Below, piece by piece: positions 1-7,805 of a stretch of 64,000 nt of DNA; position 1 is the stretch's first letter; every line of letters begins with the position of its first letter. Origin of the DNA: Caulobacteraceae bacterium (lineage in GTDB: Bacteria > Pseudomonadota > Alphaproteobacteria > Caulobacterales > Caulobacteraceae); NCBI GenBank assembly GCA_025352085.1, contig JANXUA010000101.1, positions 1 through 64,000 of the forward strand. The letters are read 5' to 3'. The notes beneath the pieces are model-generated. The model was not told where the DNA came from. It did not search any database and worked only from the letters and a program-made list of their open reading frames with translations. Made by a program: the position numbers and the translations under genes.

Positions 1-263
1 ACCTAAGTCAGCGGACTTCATCAGGGCCAGCGGCCATCGACGCCGCGCAAACAGGCCGGACAGATGACCGCACCCGACAGATCTTCAAATCAATCCAAAA
101 TCACCCTTGCGGAGCAGGGGCCATCCACAGATGACGGCGCCCCCGCCCGATCCACAAAATCCGACACTGCGGGTCCGACAGCAGGCCTTGGCCTGGCGAC
201 CCCCGATGGCCCTTCGCCCTATTTTCGCGTCCGCCCGCTGGGCGCCGCGCCAGCGCCGGCGGC
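1..263. other. No supported gene at window start
   Basis: This stretch has open frames on both strands, but they look like the overlapping frames expected in GC-rich DNA, with Pro/Arg/Ala-rich translations and no recognisable domain. I see no RNA gene, repeat or convincing promoter. It lies downstream of the decayed kinase on the minus strand. Confidence 0.4.
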
Positions 264-940
264 TCACGCTCCCAAGGCGTGGGTCCGCGAACTCGCCTGC
301 GCATCGGCGTCGAAGGCGTCGCCGGCGCGTAAATCAGACTTCGGCAGGGTTATTTCGAACGTCAAACCGTGATGATCGCGAATCGTGAACTCTCCGCCGA
401 CTTGCTTCACCAATGACCGGATGAGCCTAACGCCAAGGCCCGCGATGTTGCCTTCCAGGTCGGCCGGCAATCCGCGACCGGAGTCACCAACAGAAAGAAA
501 CAGGCCCTTCTCGCCGGCTCCAAAACGGACCGAGACCACACCGCCATCCGGTGGCGGATAAGCGTACTTGACCGCGTTCGTGACAAGTTCGTTGACGATC
601 ATTCCGAGCGGCACCGCATGGTCGCTGGGGACGAGCGCCGATTGGGAAGCGATCTCGATACGGATGCGATCATCTACGAGCAGGGATTGGGACAGGCGGT
701 CGCCAAGGCTTTCCAGGTAGGCCCCAAAATCGACGCTTTCGGTATGGTGACCACGGTCGCCGCCGTGCCCGCGCTCCAGCCGCCCACAAGCGCTGCTAAG
801 AGGATCGCCGGGAAGTAAAGGCTGAAGGGTGCGATACCGGGAGTGATCAGCCCAAGGGCAAGGCGGCAAAGGGTGGCGGCGCCAACCAACCCGAGGACAA
901 TCCCCGCTTGGCTCGCCGCGCCTCTTGCACGGGGAAGCAA
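264..940 (-). pseudogene. Collapsed sensor histidine kinase (DUF4118 membrane domain joined out of frame to HATPase)
   Basis: Two parts of one kinase lie back to back in different minus-strand frames. The first (about 940-746) encodes a DUF4118/KdpD-like membrane stretch with GLITPGIAPFSLYFPAIL followed by GGWSAGTAA. From about 740 a second frame encodes the end of an HWE/HisKA_2-type kinase, starting at ESVDFGAYLESLGDRLSQS. It has an N-box (NELVTNAVKYAY), a G1 box (DSGRGLP) and a G2 box (GLGVRLI), and stops at 264. The middle of such proteins (PAS domain, and the dimerisation region carrying the phospho-acceptor His) is missing. An internal deletion with loss of frame at about 741-748 is the simplest reading, so no working kinase should be made. 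The original start is not determinable; TTG at 940 is only a nominal edge. Confidence 0.75.
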
Positions 941-1362
941 ATGATTTTCCGGACTTGTGGTTCGCGCGCCGACCCCATCGCATCCCCGACATCGCGTGTG
1001 ATGTCAGCGGTGCGGCCCCGCGGGGGCTTATCCCCCTCTGGTCCGTTCTCAACTACAGCCATGTGGTCCCCCATGGTTGTCGCGACCAATGAAGCTGCAA
1101 GACTTCCACATACCCTCAAATGCGAACAGCACAAGGGGAATGCCGCAATCCTTAAGTTGGGGGTAGCACGAGGGTCTTTGGGATTGCTGCTATCTCACGA
1201 CGACCCCGCAATGCTGACGCGAAATCAACAACCTCGGCTATCGCCACCGACGTGAACGGCTTTTGATGCCCGCGCCGGGTGGAGACGCGGTGCTACTAGA
1301 CTGAGACCACCGCCACCCCGCGCCACCCGAAACTCTGGGGACAAGCCCAGTGGGGTTGCGGA
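941..1362. other. Intergenic, no supported gene
   Basis: About 420 bases between the kinase remnant and the hydrolase. Short open frames occur on both strands but carry no recognisable domain. Part of it may be the lost upstream region of the kinase gene. I see no RNA gene or repeat. Confidence 0.4.
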
Positions 1363-2241
1363 TCACTGCGCCCGAACGGAAACCGGCTGCTGTTGGACCG
1401 ATGGCGCCGCCATCCGCGCGACGAAAGGCGGCGGTCGATCGTTCACGAAGGCGACGATATCATCCAGAACTCCGCCGGGGCGGCGAAACAGGCCCGACAC
1501 CGAGGTCAGCAGGCTGATGTGGCCGAGGCCCGGATAGAGGCGCGTCGAAACCACGCCGTCGCGGGCGGCGATGGCGGCGGCCAGGCGGGCGGAGTTACCG
1601 GGGTCGACCACGGTGTCCTTGTCGCCGGCCAGAAGGCGCATGGGCGGCGCGTCGCCCGTCGCGTGGTTGATCGGCTGGGTGTCGGCCAGCCGATCCTGCG
1701 GACCGAATATGATCTTCAACTTCGGGTCGCGCAAAGGCAGAAAATCGTAGGGTCCCGCAAGTCCGGCGACGCCCGCCACATCGCGGCGCGCCGAGAGGCC
1801 GACGGCGTCCAACCAGCGCGGGTCGAGGGCGAGCATGGCGGCGTTGTAGGCGCCCGCCGAGTGTCCGACCAGATACAGTCGCCCCGGATCGGCGCCCCAT
1901 TCGCCGGCATGAACCTTGGCGAAGGCCACCGCCAAGGCGTTGTCGCGCAGAAATTGCGGATAGCGGACCTCGGGATAGACCCGGTAGTCGGGTATGACGG
2001 TGACGATCCCACGCGAGGCCAGCGACACGCCGACGAACCGATACATAGCCTTCCCGCCCGTCTGCCAGCTGCCGCCGTAAAGGAACACCACGACCGGCGC
2101 GTGCGGCGGCAGGATCTTCGGGGCGTAGACGTCCAACCGGCCACGATCGCCGGGGGCATAGACCAGATCGTGGCGCACTTGCACCGAACCTGGCGACGAC
2201 ACGGCCAGCAGCGCGACCCCCAGCGAAACCAGAATATTCAT
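1363..2241 (-). CDS. Alpha/beta hydrolase, carboxylesterase/BD-FAE-like
   Basis: Predicted esterase of the alpha/beta hydrolase fold, 292 aa from ATG 2241; an in-frame start at 2289 would add 16 residues. The 2241 start gives a hydrophobic N-terminus (NILVSLGVALLAVSS) that looks like a signal peptide, so export is likely. The oxyanion-loop motif YGGSW is near residues 55-59, the nucleophile elbow GHSAG puts the Ser at 128, and the acid and His are probably in GDKDTVVD and GLGHISLL. Such enzymes (HSL/BD-FAE-like) hydrolyse short acyl or aryl esters; the substrate here is unknown. It is divergent from the amino acid permease, with about 190 bp between the starts. Confidence 0.8.
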   Translation of the reverse strand: MNILVSLGVALLAVSSPGSVQVRHDLVYAPGDRGRLDVYAPKILPPHAPVVVFLYGGSWQTGGKAMYRFVGVSLASRGIVTVIPDYRVYPEVRYPQFLRDNALAVAFAKVHAGEWGADPGRLYLVGHSAGAYNAAMLALDPRWLDAVGLSARRDVAGVAGLAGPYDFLPLRDPKLKIIFGPQDRLADTQPINHATGDAPPMRLLAGDKDTVVDPGNSARLAAAIAARDGVVSTRLYPGLGHISLLTSVSGLFRRPGGVLDDIVAFVNDRPPPFVARMAAPSVQQQPVSVRAQ

Positions 2242-2430
2242 GACCCCGCTACGTGCGGCTTGCGAAAATGGATCACGCCGCCGCGACATTCGTTGACGCG
2301 GTTAGAGTCCCCCCGCGACCTGCGCAGGGGCGATATCTTGCCTGAATTCAGCGCGCCTTGCGCATTGGCAAAGCCTCCCGCCCCGCCTATTCGGATAGCC
2401 GCGCCGCAATGCCGGCGGGGGAGACGACTG

Positions 2431-3810
2431 ATGCCCATTGGAGTGACACCGAACGCACCCCCCAGCCCTCCCACCGGCCTCGCCCACACCCTGCAGTCGC
2501 GCCACGTGGCGATGATTTCGTTCGGCGGGATCATCGGCGCGGGCCTGTTTGTCGGCGCCAGCGGCGCGATCCACAAGGGCGGGCCAGGGGTGTTTCTGGT
2601 CTACGGCGTCTGCGGCGCCCTGGTGTTTCTGATCATGCGCATGCTGGGCGAGATGGCCGTCGCCAATCCCGGCAAGGGCTCGTTCGCCGAATACGCCGCC
2701 CTGGCGCTGGGGCCGTGGGCCGGCTTCACGACCCGCTGGCTTTATTGGTATTTCTGGGTGTTCACCGTCGGCGCGGAGACGGTGGCGGGCGCCAAGCTCT
2801 TGCACGAGATCGGTCTGCCCGGTCCGGTGTGGGGGATCGGCCTGGCGCTGGTGGCTCTGATGACCTCGACCAACCTCCTATCGGTGCGCGCCTACGGCGA
2901 GCTGGAGTTCTGGTTTTCCCTGCTCAAGGTCACGGCCATCGGCGTCTTCATCGCCATCGGCGTCGCCTTCATCGCCGTCTTCGCGCCGGGGCCGCATCAC
3001 GCCTTGCAGACCTTCGCCGGCCATGGCGGCGTCTTCCCCATGGGTTTCGCCGGCCTCACCGCCGCCGTTCCGGTGGTGATCTTTTCGATGATGGGCAGCG
3101 AGGTGGCGACCATCGCCGCGGCCGAATCGGCCGATCCCGCCGCCAATGTCGCCAAGGCCGCCCGCACCGTCGCCCTGCGCATACTGGTCTTTTACGTCGC
3201 CGCCATGCTGGTCATCACCGCCATCATCCCGTGGGATTCCGTCGTCGTCGGCCTCTCGCCGTTCAAGGCGGTGCTGGACGTGATCGGTATTCCCGGCAGC
3301 GCCAAGGTGATGAGCGTGATCATCATCACCGCCGTGCTCTCCTGCCTCAATTCCGGCCTCTACATCACCTCGCGCATGCTGTTCGAGCTGGCCCGCAACG
3401 GCGATGCGCCGCGCATTCTGGGCACGGTCGCCGGCAACCGCGTGCCGGTGTTCGGCACCATCATCGGCTGCGTCGCCGGCGCCGTCGCCGCTCTGGCGCA
3501 GATCTTCCTGCGCGACGACGTCTTCACCCTCCTGGCCAGCACCTCGGGCGACATCATCCTGTTCATCTATCTGATCATCGCCCTCGCCCAGATCCGCGCG
3601 CGCCGGCGGCTGGAGGCCGATGGCGTTCAGCTAAAGTTGAAGATGTGGCTGTTCCCGGCGCTGAGCTATGGCGTGATCGGCGGCATCCTCGCGGTTCTGG
3701 CCCTGCTGGCCTTCATGCCCGATCAGCAAATGACGCTGGGTTTAAGCGCGCTAACGGTGGCGGCGGTGTTTGGAGCGTTAGCGATGAAAAGGCGGGCGGC
3801 GCGGGCCTAG
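2431..3810 (+). CDS. Amino acid permease (APC superfamily, AAT/GabP-like)
   Basis: Inner-membrane amino acid transporter of 459 aa with about 12 hydrophobic segments. The N-terminal family signature is clear: QSRHVAMISFGGIIGAGLFV in TM1, then GEMAVANPGKGSFAEYA. This matches the AAT family (GabP, ProY, CycA and relatives), which imports amino acids by proton symport; the substrate cannot be assigned. The ATG at 2431 is preceded by GGGGAG at good spacing, and the open frame upstream of it has no family similarity. The stop codon shares a CTAG tetranucleotide with the stop of the convergent vapC gene (3807-3810). Confidence 0.9.
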   Translation: MPIGVTPNAPPSPPTGLAHTLQSRHVAMISFGGIIGAGLFVGASGAIHKGGPGVFLVYGVCGALVFLIMRMLGEMAVANPGKGSFAEYAALALGPWAGFTTRWLYWYFWVFTVGAETVAGAKLLHEIGLPGPVWGIGLALVALMTSTNLLSVRAYGELEFWFSLLKVTAIGVFIAIGVAFIAVFAPGPHHALQTFAGHGGVFPMGFAGLTAAVPVVIFSMMGSEVATIAAAESADPAANVAKAARTVALRILVFYVAAMLVITAIIPWDSVVVGLSPFKAVLDVIGIPGSAKVMSVIIITAVLSCLNSGLYITSRMLFELARNGDAPRILGTVAGNRVPVFGTIIGCVAGAVAALAQIFLRDDVFTLLASTSGDIILFIYLIIALAQIRARRRLEADGVQLKLKMWLFPALSYGVIGGILAVLALLAFMPDQQMTLGLSALTVAAVFGALAMKRRAARA

Positions 3811-4187
3811 GTTTGGTCTTCGGCGGCGATCCGCGCGAGTTTGCGATCAAGGGTGATGAGCTCCACGCCGCGGAGCCTGGCGAGCCACAAATAACTCGCG
3901 TCATAGCCGCTCAATCCCGTTTCGGCGGCCGTCGCCACGACGCCATCGTAGTCGATGGCGTGCTCTTCAATCCCAAGCTCATTCCGCCGCGCGAAATTGG
4001 CGACAATCAGATCGCGCATGTCTGGGTTGCGCCTGCACTTCACAACGCAAACGTTAGCGAGCTCAAAGCCAAACAGAGTTGGGGCGATCAGCGTATGGCC
4101 GTCGATGCGTTCCAAGACCGCGACGCCTTCCGGCTCACCGAACAAAAAGGCCGCGATCGCGGAGGCGTCAACGACCTTAACGACCAT
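3807..4187 (-). CDS. vapC: VapC-family PIN-domain ribonuclease toxin
   Basis: A 126 aa PIN-domain protein and the toxin of a type II toxin-antitoxin pair. VapC toxins are Mg-dependent endoribonucleases that cut tRNA or rRNA. The acidic residues expected for metal binding are visible: Asp7 in VVDASA, Glu42 in FGFELAN, Asp in GYDASYLWLA and Asp in LITLDRKLA. The ATG at 4187 overlaps the antitoxin reading frame by 11 bp, implying translational coupling; an upstream in-frame start at 4211 is less likely. The gene ends within the CTAG that also holds the permease stop. Confidence 0.87.
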   Translation of the reverse strand: MVVKVVDASAIAAFLFGEPEGVAVLERIDGHTLIAPTLFGFELANVCVVKCRRNPDMRDLIVANFARRNELGIEEHAIDYDGVVATAAETGLSGYDASYLWLARLRGVELITLDRKLARIAAEDQT

Positions 4188-4407
4188 CGCGGTCGGCGCG
4201 GATGATTTCAACCGAGTCGGCGGCCGTTCTCAGCCCCGTCGCCCGGATTTCGGCGAAGAAGCCCGCCAGATTGCCACCGGATTCTTCGCGCGCTGCTGTT
4301 TCCACGATCTGCAGCAGTTCGCCTTGCAGCGACCGATGCCGCCGGGCCGCGCGCTCACGCAACCGCTGCACCACGGGTTCGGGGACATTCTTGATCGAGA
4401 GGTTCAT
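4177..4407 (-). CDS. vapB: FitA/VapB-like ribbon-helix-helix antitoxin
   Basis: A 76 aa antitoxin placed first in the pair. The N-terminus (MNLSIKNVPEPVVQRLRERA) is a typical FitA/Arc-like ribbon-helix-helix DNA-binding domain. The C-terminal part (about residues 45-76) should wrap the VapC active site. In such systems the antitoxin-toxin complex represses its own promoter, expected in the 75 bp upstream of 4407; I did not find a clear operator there. The order antitoxin-toxin and the 11 bp overlap are standard. Confidence 0.87.
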   Translation of the reverse strand: MNLSIKNVPEPVVQRLRERAARRHRSLQGELLQIVETAAREESGGNLAGFFAEIRATGLRTAADSVEIIRADRDGR

Positions 4408-4482
4408 GGGCGTGGTTCCATTTTGGCGCCAATATCACTCCACTATCATGATTGAGCGCGAGTGGGAATGCGGACGGTCCGC

Positions 4483-4804
4483 CTATTCGAACGCCTTCCA
4501 CGGTTCGCCGCCGCGTTTGCGGCCTTCGCGATAGATGCGTGGGCCGACCCAGAACAGCACTAAACCGACGTCAGTGGGAAGACCGCCGACGATCAGGGCA
4601 ATGACGATCATGCCTGTACAACTCGCCAGGACCCCGAGGTTGGAAGGCCGTGATGACCGACCATCCTTCGACCCAGAGCGTGCATGCGCCGCACAGGAAG
4701 GCGACTACCCCGCCGACAGCCATGAGCATACCGCCGACCAAGCGCTTTTCGGCGAGGCGTTTTGCGGGGACTGGATCGTCGGTCGGCGGGGTTTGGCCGC
4801 TCAT
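4483..4804 (-). pseudogene. Third tandem small membrane protein, frameshifted
   Basis: The gene starts at ATG 4804 (SGQTPPTDDPVPAKR...), 11 bp after the preceding gene, and encodes a first membrane segment with FLCGACTLW. The frame is lost near 4635-4650 around FQ. The next frame continues with MIVIALIVGGLPTDVG, then FWVGPRIYREGRKRGGE, and ends with TAG at 4485-4483. That second half matches the second membrane segment of the two upstream paralogues (IVGGLPTLTG and VIGGVPTAVG). The whole span is 322 nt, one more than a multiple of three, so a single inserted base explains it. It may be a true mutation or a sequencing error. Restored length is about 106 aa. Confidence 0.75.
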
Positions 4805-4815
4805 TGTCGCCCGAC

Positions 4816-5421
4816 CTATTCCCGCCCGCCGAAGCGGTAAAGCCAAAGCGCGAGGGCGAAGCCGACGCCTTCGAACAGCATGGCCGCGTCACGCAGCCAA
4901 AGTCCGAAAACGGCGACTCCGGCAAGCAGGCCGCCGCCGATGAGCTGATGCCGAAGCGCGGTTTCGCGATCAGCCGGATCGACGCGCAGAAACATCCACC
5001 GCGGGATGCCGAAGCCGGCGGCGCCAAACAGGATCTGGCCGCCGAAGTTCCACAGCGCGATGATCGCGGCGATCGCGAAAACGGGAACGGCGATGGCGAG
5101 CCGCCGCCGCCGCCTGGCGATCCACCGGGGATCGTCCTTGGCCCATTGCGGGCCGCCGCTGCGATAGAGCGTCAGGCCCGCGACAAATCCCGCGACCCCC
5201 ACCGCCGTCGGGACGCCGCCGATGACCAGGGCGATCAGGGCGATGAAATCCCCCAGCCCCTGTCCCGAACCGGTGGACTGACTGGTAAAGGCCAGGGTGC
5301 AGAGCCCGCACAGGCCCGCCACCAGACCGCTCATGGTCATGATGATCATACCCAGGAGGCGGCTTTCCCGCTGGCGTTTGGCCTCGGCGAGATTGTCGGC
5401 CGGGGGCGGCGTGCCGGTCAC
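4816..5421 (-). CDS. Membrane protein, CGxCTL paralogue with extended C-terminus
   Basis: A 201 aa protein of unknown function with about five hydrophobic segments. Its first half is a paralogue of the genes on either side: a charged N-terminus, a first membrane segment with GLCGLCTLAF, and a second with IALVIGGVPTAVGV ending at a YRSGG turn. The second half (from about residue 105) adds membrane segments not present in the neighbours, beginning with an Arg-rich loop (RRRRRLAIAVPVFAIA). It starts 5 bp after the upstream paralogue and belongs to the radical SAM operon. The Cys-x2-Cys pair inside a predicted membrane helix is unusual and is shared in form by all three paralogues. Confidence 0.7.
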   Translation of the reverse strand: MTGTPPPADNLAEAKRQRESRLLGMIIMTMSGLVAGLCGLCTLAFTSQSTGSGQGLGDFIALIALVIGGVPTAVGVAGFVAGLTLYRSGGPQWAKDDPRWIARRRRRLAIAVPVFAIAAIIALWNFGGQILFGAAGFGIPRWMFLRVDPADRETALRHQLIGGGLLAGVAVFGLWLRDAAMLFEGVGFALALWLYRFGGRE

Positions 5422-5426
5422 GTCTC

Positions 5427-5687
5427 TCAGCCCTTCTTACCACCACGGACGACCATCCACACGCCGACCCCGAAAATCGCTATGCCGGTCAAGGTCGGGA
5501 GGCCGCCGACAATCAACGGGATCGCCAAGGCCGAAATATCCATGCGCGTGCCGGGGCCCACGAATATGGCGCCCGCGTAGAGCGTGCAGAGCCCGCACAG
5601 GAGCGCGATGAGTGCGCCCACCACCATCACCAGGACGCCGAGCCATTTCAGCTGGGCGTCACCCCTGTTCGGTGGCTCCTCGCTCAT
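5427..5687 (-). CDS. Small two-helix membrane protein, CGxCTL paralogue
   Basis: An 86 aa membrane protein with two predicted transmembrane helices: WLGVLVMVVGALIALLCGLC and a second around IPLIVGGLPTLTGIAIF. It is the shortest of three tandem paralogues. Its start codon overlaps the stop of the radical SAM gene by 4 bp (ATGA), so it is probably translationally coupled to it. I do not recognise a named family. The placement suggests a membrane partner of the radical SAM or Lgt-like enzyme, but that is inference. Confidence 0.75.
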   Translation of the reverse strand: MSEEPPNRGDAQLKWLGVLVMVVGALIALLCGLCTLYAGAIFVGPGTRMDISALAIPLIVGGLPTLTGIAIFGVGVWMVVRGGKKG

Positions 5688-7129
5688 CCCCGCTTCGCCT
5701 TTCCTCGCGCCAACGTCCCGCGCCCTGCGGCGCCTTCGCGGTAAAACGTATTGAATGTGTCGAAGGGGATGATCCGGCCGTCGGGCTGGACGAAGTGCAC
5801 GCAGGAGCGTTTCACCGTCGCCAGATCGAAGTTGAAGCGGTCGAGGAATTGCATGATCACCACGCGGAAGGTGTTTTCGTATGACAATCCTTCGGGAACC
5901 ACGGCGTCGGGCAGGCAGCAGAGAACGTCGGCGAGTTTGTCGGTGGTGTCGGCCTGGGCGGTGGAGAGCGAGAGCAGGTTGAACACCCGCTCGCGCAACT
6001 CGGGATAGCCCTCGAAGGTCACCGTATTGGGCGCGGCGTCGACGAGAATATCGCGCGGTAGCAGCGCGGTGATCGGGGCGACGGTCTCGCCGTTTCGCAG
6101 GCCATAGCCGATGCAGATCTGGTCGGGATTGCAGGGCAGGGGGATGAGGTCCTCCAGCGCGAACACACCGGCCTTGGCGATCTCGCGGCGGATCTCGGTC
6201 AGCACCATGCGGTGTTCGGCCGCCTCGAAGCCCTCATTACGGCCAGCGTCCTGGATCGGCTGGAAGGTGACGCCGCGTACGCAGCGCCATGTGAGCGCAT
6301 GGCGAACGATGTCGGCGATCTCGGTATCGTTGACGCCCTTCTTCAGCGTCACCACCAGGGTGGTGGAGATATTGTTGCGCTCGAGCGCTTCAAGAGCCTG
6401 GGCGCGCACGCTGGTAAGGTCGGCGCCGCGCAGATTCATCAGGGCGTCGCGTTTGAGGGAATCGAACTGCAGATAGACCTCGAACCCCGGCATGTAGGCG
6501 GCGAGCCGTTCGGCGAATCCGGCCTCGCGGGCGATGCGCAGGCCGTTGGTGTTGATCATCAAATGGCGGATCGGGCGACGTTTGGCGGCGTCCAGAATCT
6601 CGAAGAATTGCGGATGCAGGGTCGGCTCGCCGCCGGAAATCTGCACCAGATCGGGCTCGCCCTCCGAGGCGACCACCGTATCGAGCATCGCCTCGATCTG
6701 CGCCATCGTCCGGTGGGTGTCCCGCCGCGTGGACGAGTCGGCGAAACACACCGGGCAGGAGAGGTTGCACGCCTCGTTGACTTCGATGATGGCGAGGCAG
6801 GAATGCTGTTCGTGATCGGGACACAGGCCGCAATCATACGGGCAGCCGTGCTCGGTGCGGCTCTGCGGTTTCAAGGACCGGTCGCCGGGTTTCAGCCAAT
6901 CGCGCTGGGATTTCCAATAGGCGATGTCGTCGGCGATCAGGGTCTTTTGCACGCCGTGATCGGCGCAACGCTTGAGATAGTAGACGCACCCGTCCTCGCC
7001 GATCACCTTGGCCGGAACCAGGGCGAGGCAGGTTTCACACAGGGAGGTGGTCTGGCCGAGGAAGAGATAGGGCGCGCGGCTGCGGATCGGCCCCTCGGGC
7101 ACGGTCGCGGATAAACCAGACGCATCCAT
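5684..7129 (-). CDS. Radical SAM enzyme, COG1964 / tetraether-synthase-like
   Basis: A 481 aa Cys-rich radical SAM protein. An N-terminal rubredoxin-like region has C31-x2-C34 and C55 in KRCADHG (C48 also nearby). A second cluster follows at C96, C100 and C103 (GCPYDCGLCPDHEQHSC). Then comes the radical SAM motif C121-x3-C125-x2-C128 (EACNLSCPVCFADS), SGGEPT, and a C-terminal LPCNPDQICIGYG. From memory, this layout is that of COG1964, which includes archaeal Tes (MJ0619), the enzyme that joins lipid tails by C-C bonds; other members are uncharacterised. An adjacent Lgt-like gene and downstream membrane proteins favour a lipid or membrane substrate here. The start overlaps the Lgt-like frame by 95 bp; GTG 7102 is an alternative. 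Confidence 0.85.
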   Translation of the reverse strand: MDASGLSATVPEGPIRSRAPYLFLGQTTSLCETCLALVPAKVIGEDGCVYYLKRCADHGVQKTLIADDIAYWKSQRDWLKPGDRSLKPQSRTEHGCPYDCGLCPDHEQHSCLAIIEVNEACNLSCPVCFADSSTRRDTHRTMAQIEAMLDTVVASEGEPDLVQISGGEPTLHPQFFEILDAAKRRPIRHLMINTNGLRIAREAGFAERLAAYMPGFEVYLQFDSLKRDALMNLRGADLTSVRAQALEALERNNISTTLVVTLKKGVNDTEIADIVRHALTWRCVRGVTFQPIQDAGRNEGFEAAEHRMVLTEIRREIAKAGVFALEDLIPLPCNPDQICIGYGLRNGETVAPITALLPRDILVDAAPNTVTFEGYPELRERVFNLLSLSTAQADTTDKLADVLCCLPDAVVPEGLSYENTFRVVIMQFLDRFNFDLATVKRSCVHFVQPDGRIIPFDTFNTFYREGAAGRGTLARGKAKRG

Positions 7130-7805
7130 AAACGACCAGCCCCAATGAGATCAGTTGGAAGACGTTAAACGGTCCGATCAGCTTGGGATAGGGCTTCAGA
7201 AACTCCCACAAAAACCGCTGGACGCCGTACCAGGCGACGGCGACGTAGAACCCCCGCCGCATGGCCCACGGCGCGCGGCGGGCCAGGCCGACCAGATAGA
7301 CGGCGAGGAAGGCCGCCATCGCCGCGCTCTCATACATCTGCACCGGATGGCGGCCGATCTCGTCGCCGAGATCCACCGCCCACGGCAGGTTTGTCGGGAC
7401 ACCATAGGTGCGATCGGGGAGGCCTGAAAACAGGCAACCGAACCGCCCGACAATGATGCCCACGGCGAGCGATCCGACAAACACCCCGCCGGTGGACCCC
7501 TTGATCCCGCGCGCGGCCTTGTAGATTTCCACCGCGACGATGGCGCCAGCCATGGCGCCGGCGATCGAATGCGAGAGGGTCGGCGCCGCGTCGCGCAGGG
7601 TGTTGAGCGATCCGGCCAGCCACGCCCCCACGACCGCGCCGGCGGCGAGGCTGAAGAAATAACCGGGTCCCGTCCGCACCGCCAAGGCCTGCACCGCGTC
7701 CCTCAGGCGCCAGCGATAGAGCGCGTAGCCGGTGGCGGCGCCGCACGCCCAGGCGGCGAGGTCGAACAAGGGGTGGACCGCAGGCGACGTAGGAACGTGG
7801 ATCAT
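7035..7805 (-). CDS. Lgt-like diacylglyceryl transferase paralogue
   Basis: A 256 aa polytopic membrane protein related to prolipoprotein diacylglyceryl transferase but distinct from the true Lgt encoded at 21.4-22.3 kb. It keeps an Lgt-like core: GRFGCLFSGLPDRTYG in place of RVANFINGELWGR, then LPWAVD, then HPVQMYES in place of HPSQLYEA. The Asn of the Lgt NFINGE motif is replaced by Cys, so the acceptor or donor may differ. ATG 7805 overlaps the upstream methyltransferase stop by 4 bp, and the 3' end overlaps the radical SAM frame by 95 bp. Role unknown; a glycerolipid-handling reaction is the natural guess. Confidence 0.75.
   Translation of the reverse strand: MIHVPTSPAVHPLFDLAAWACGAATGYALYRWRLRDAVQALAVRTGPGYFFSLAAGAVVGAWLAGSLNTLRDAAPTLSHSIAGAMAGAIVAVEIYKAARGIKGSTGGVFVGSLAVGIIVGRFGCLFSGLPDRTYGVPTNLPWAVDLGDEIGRHPVQMYESAAMAAFLAVYLVGLARRAPWAMRRGFYVAVAWYGVQRFLWEFLKPYPKLIGPFNVFQLISLGLVVYGCVWFIRDRARGADPQPRALSLPRPDHLPV

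Noticed and set aside
1393-2430. Long plus-strand open frame in front of the amino acid permease
   Set aside because: It is antisense to the alpha/beta hydrolase gene and has no family similarity; the permease similarity begins at the ATG at 2431 with a good ribosome binding site.
2358-4205. 615-codon plus-strand open frame
   Set aside because: Arg/His-rich shadow of the permease and vapBC genes, typical of high-GC DNA.
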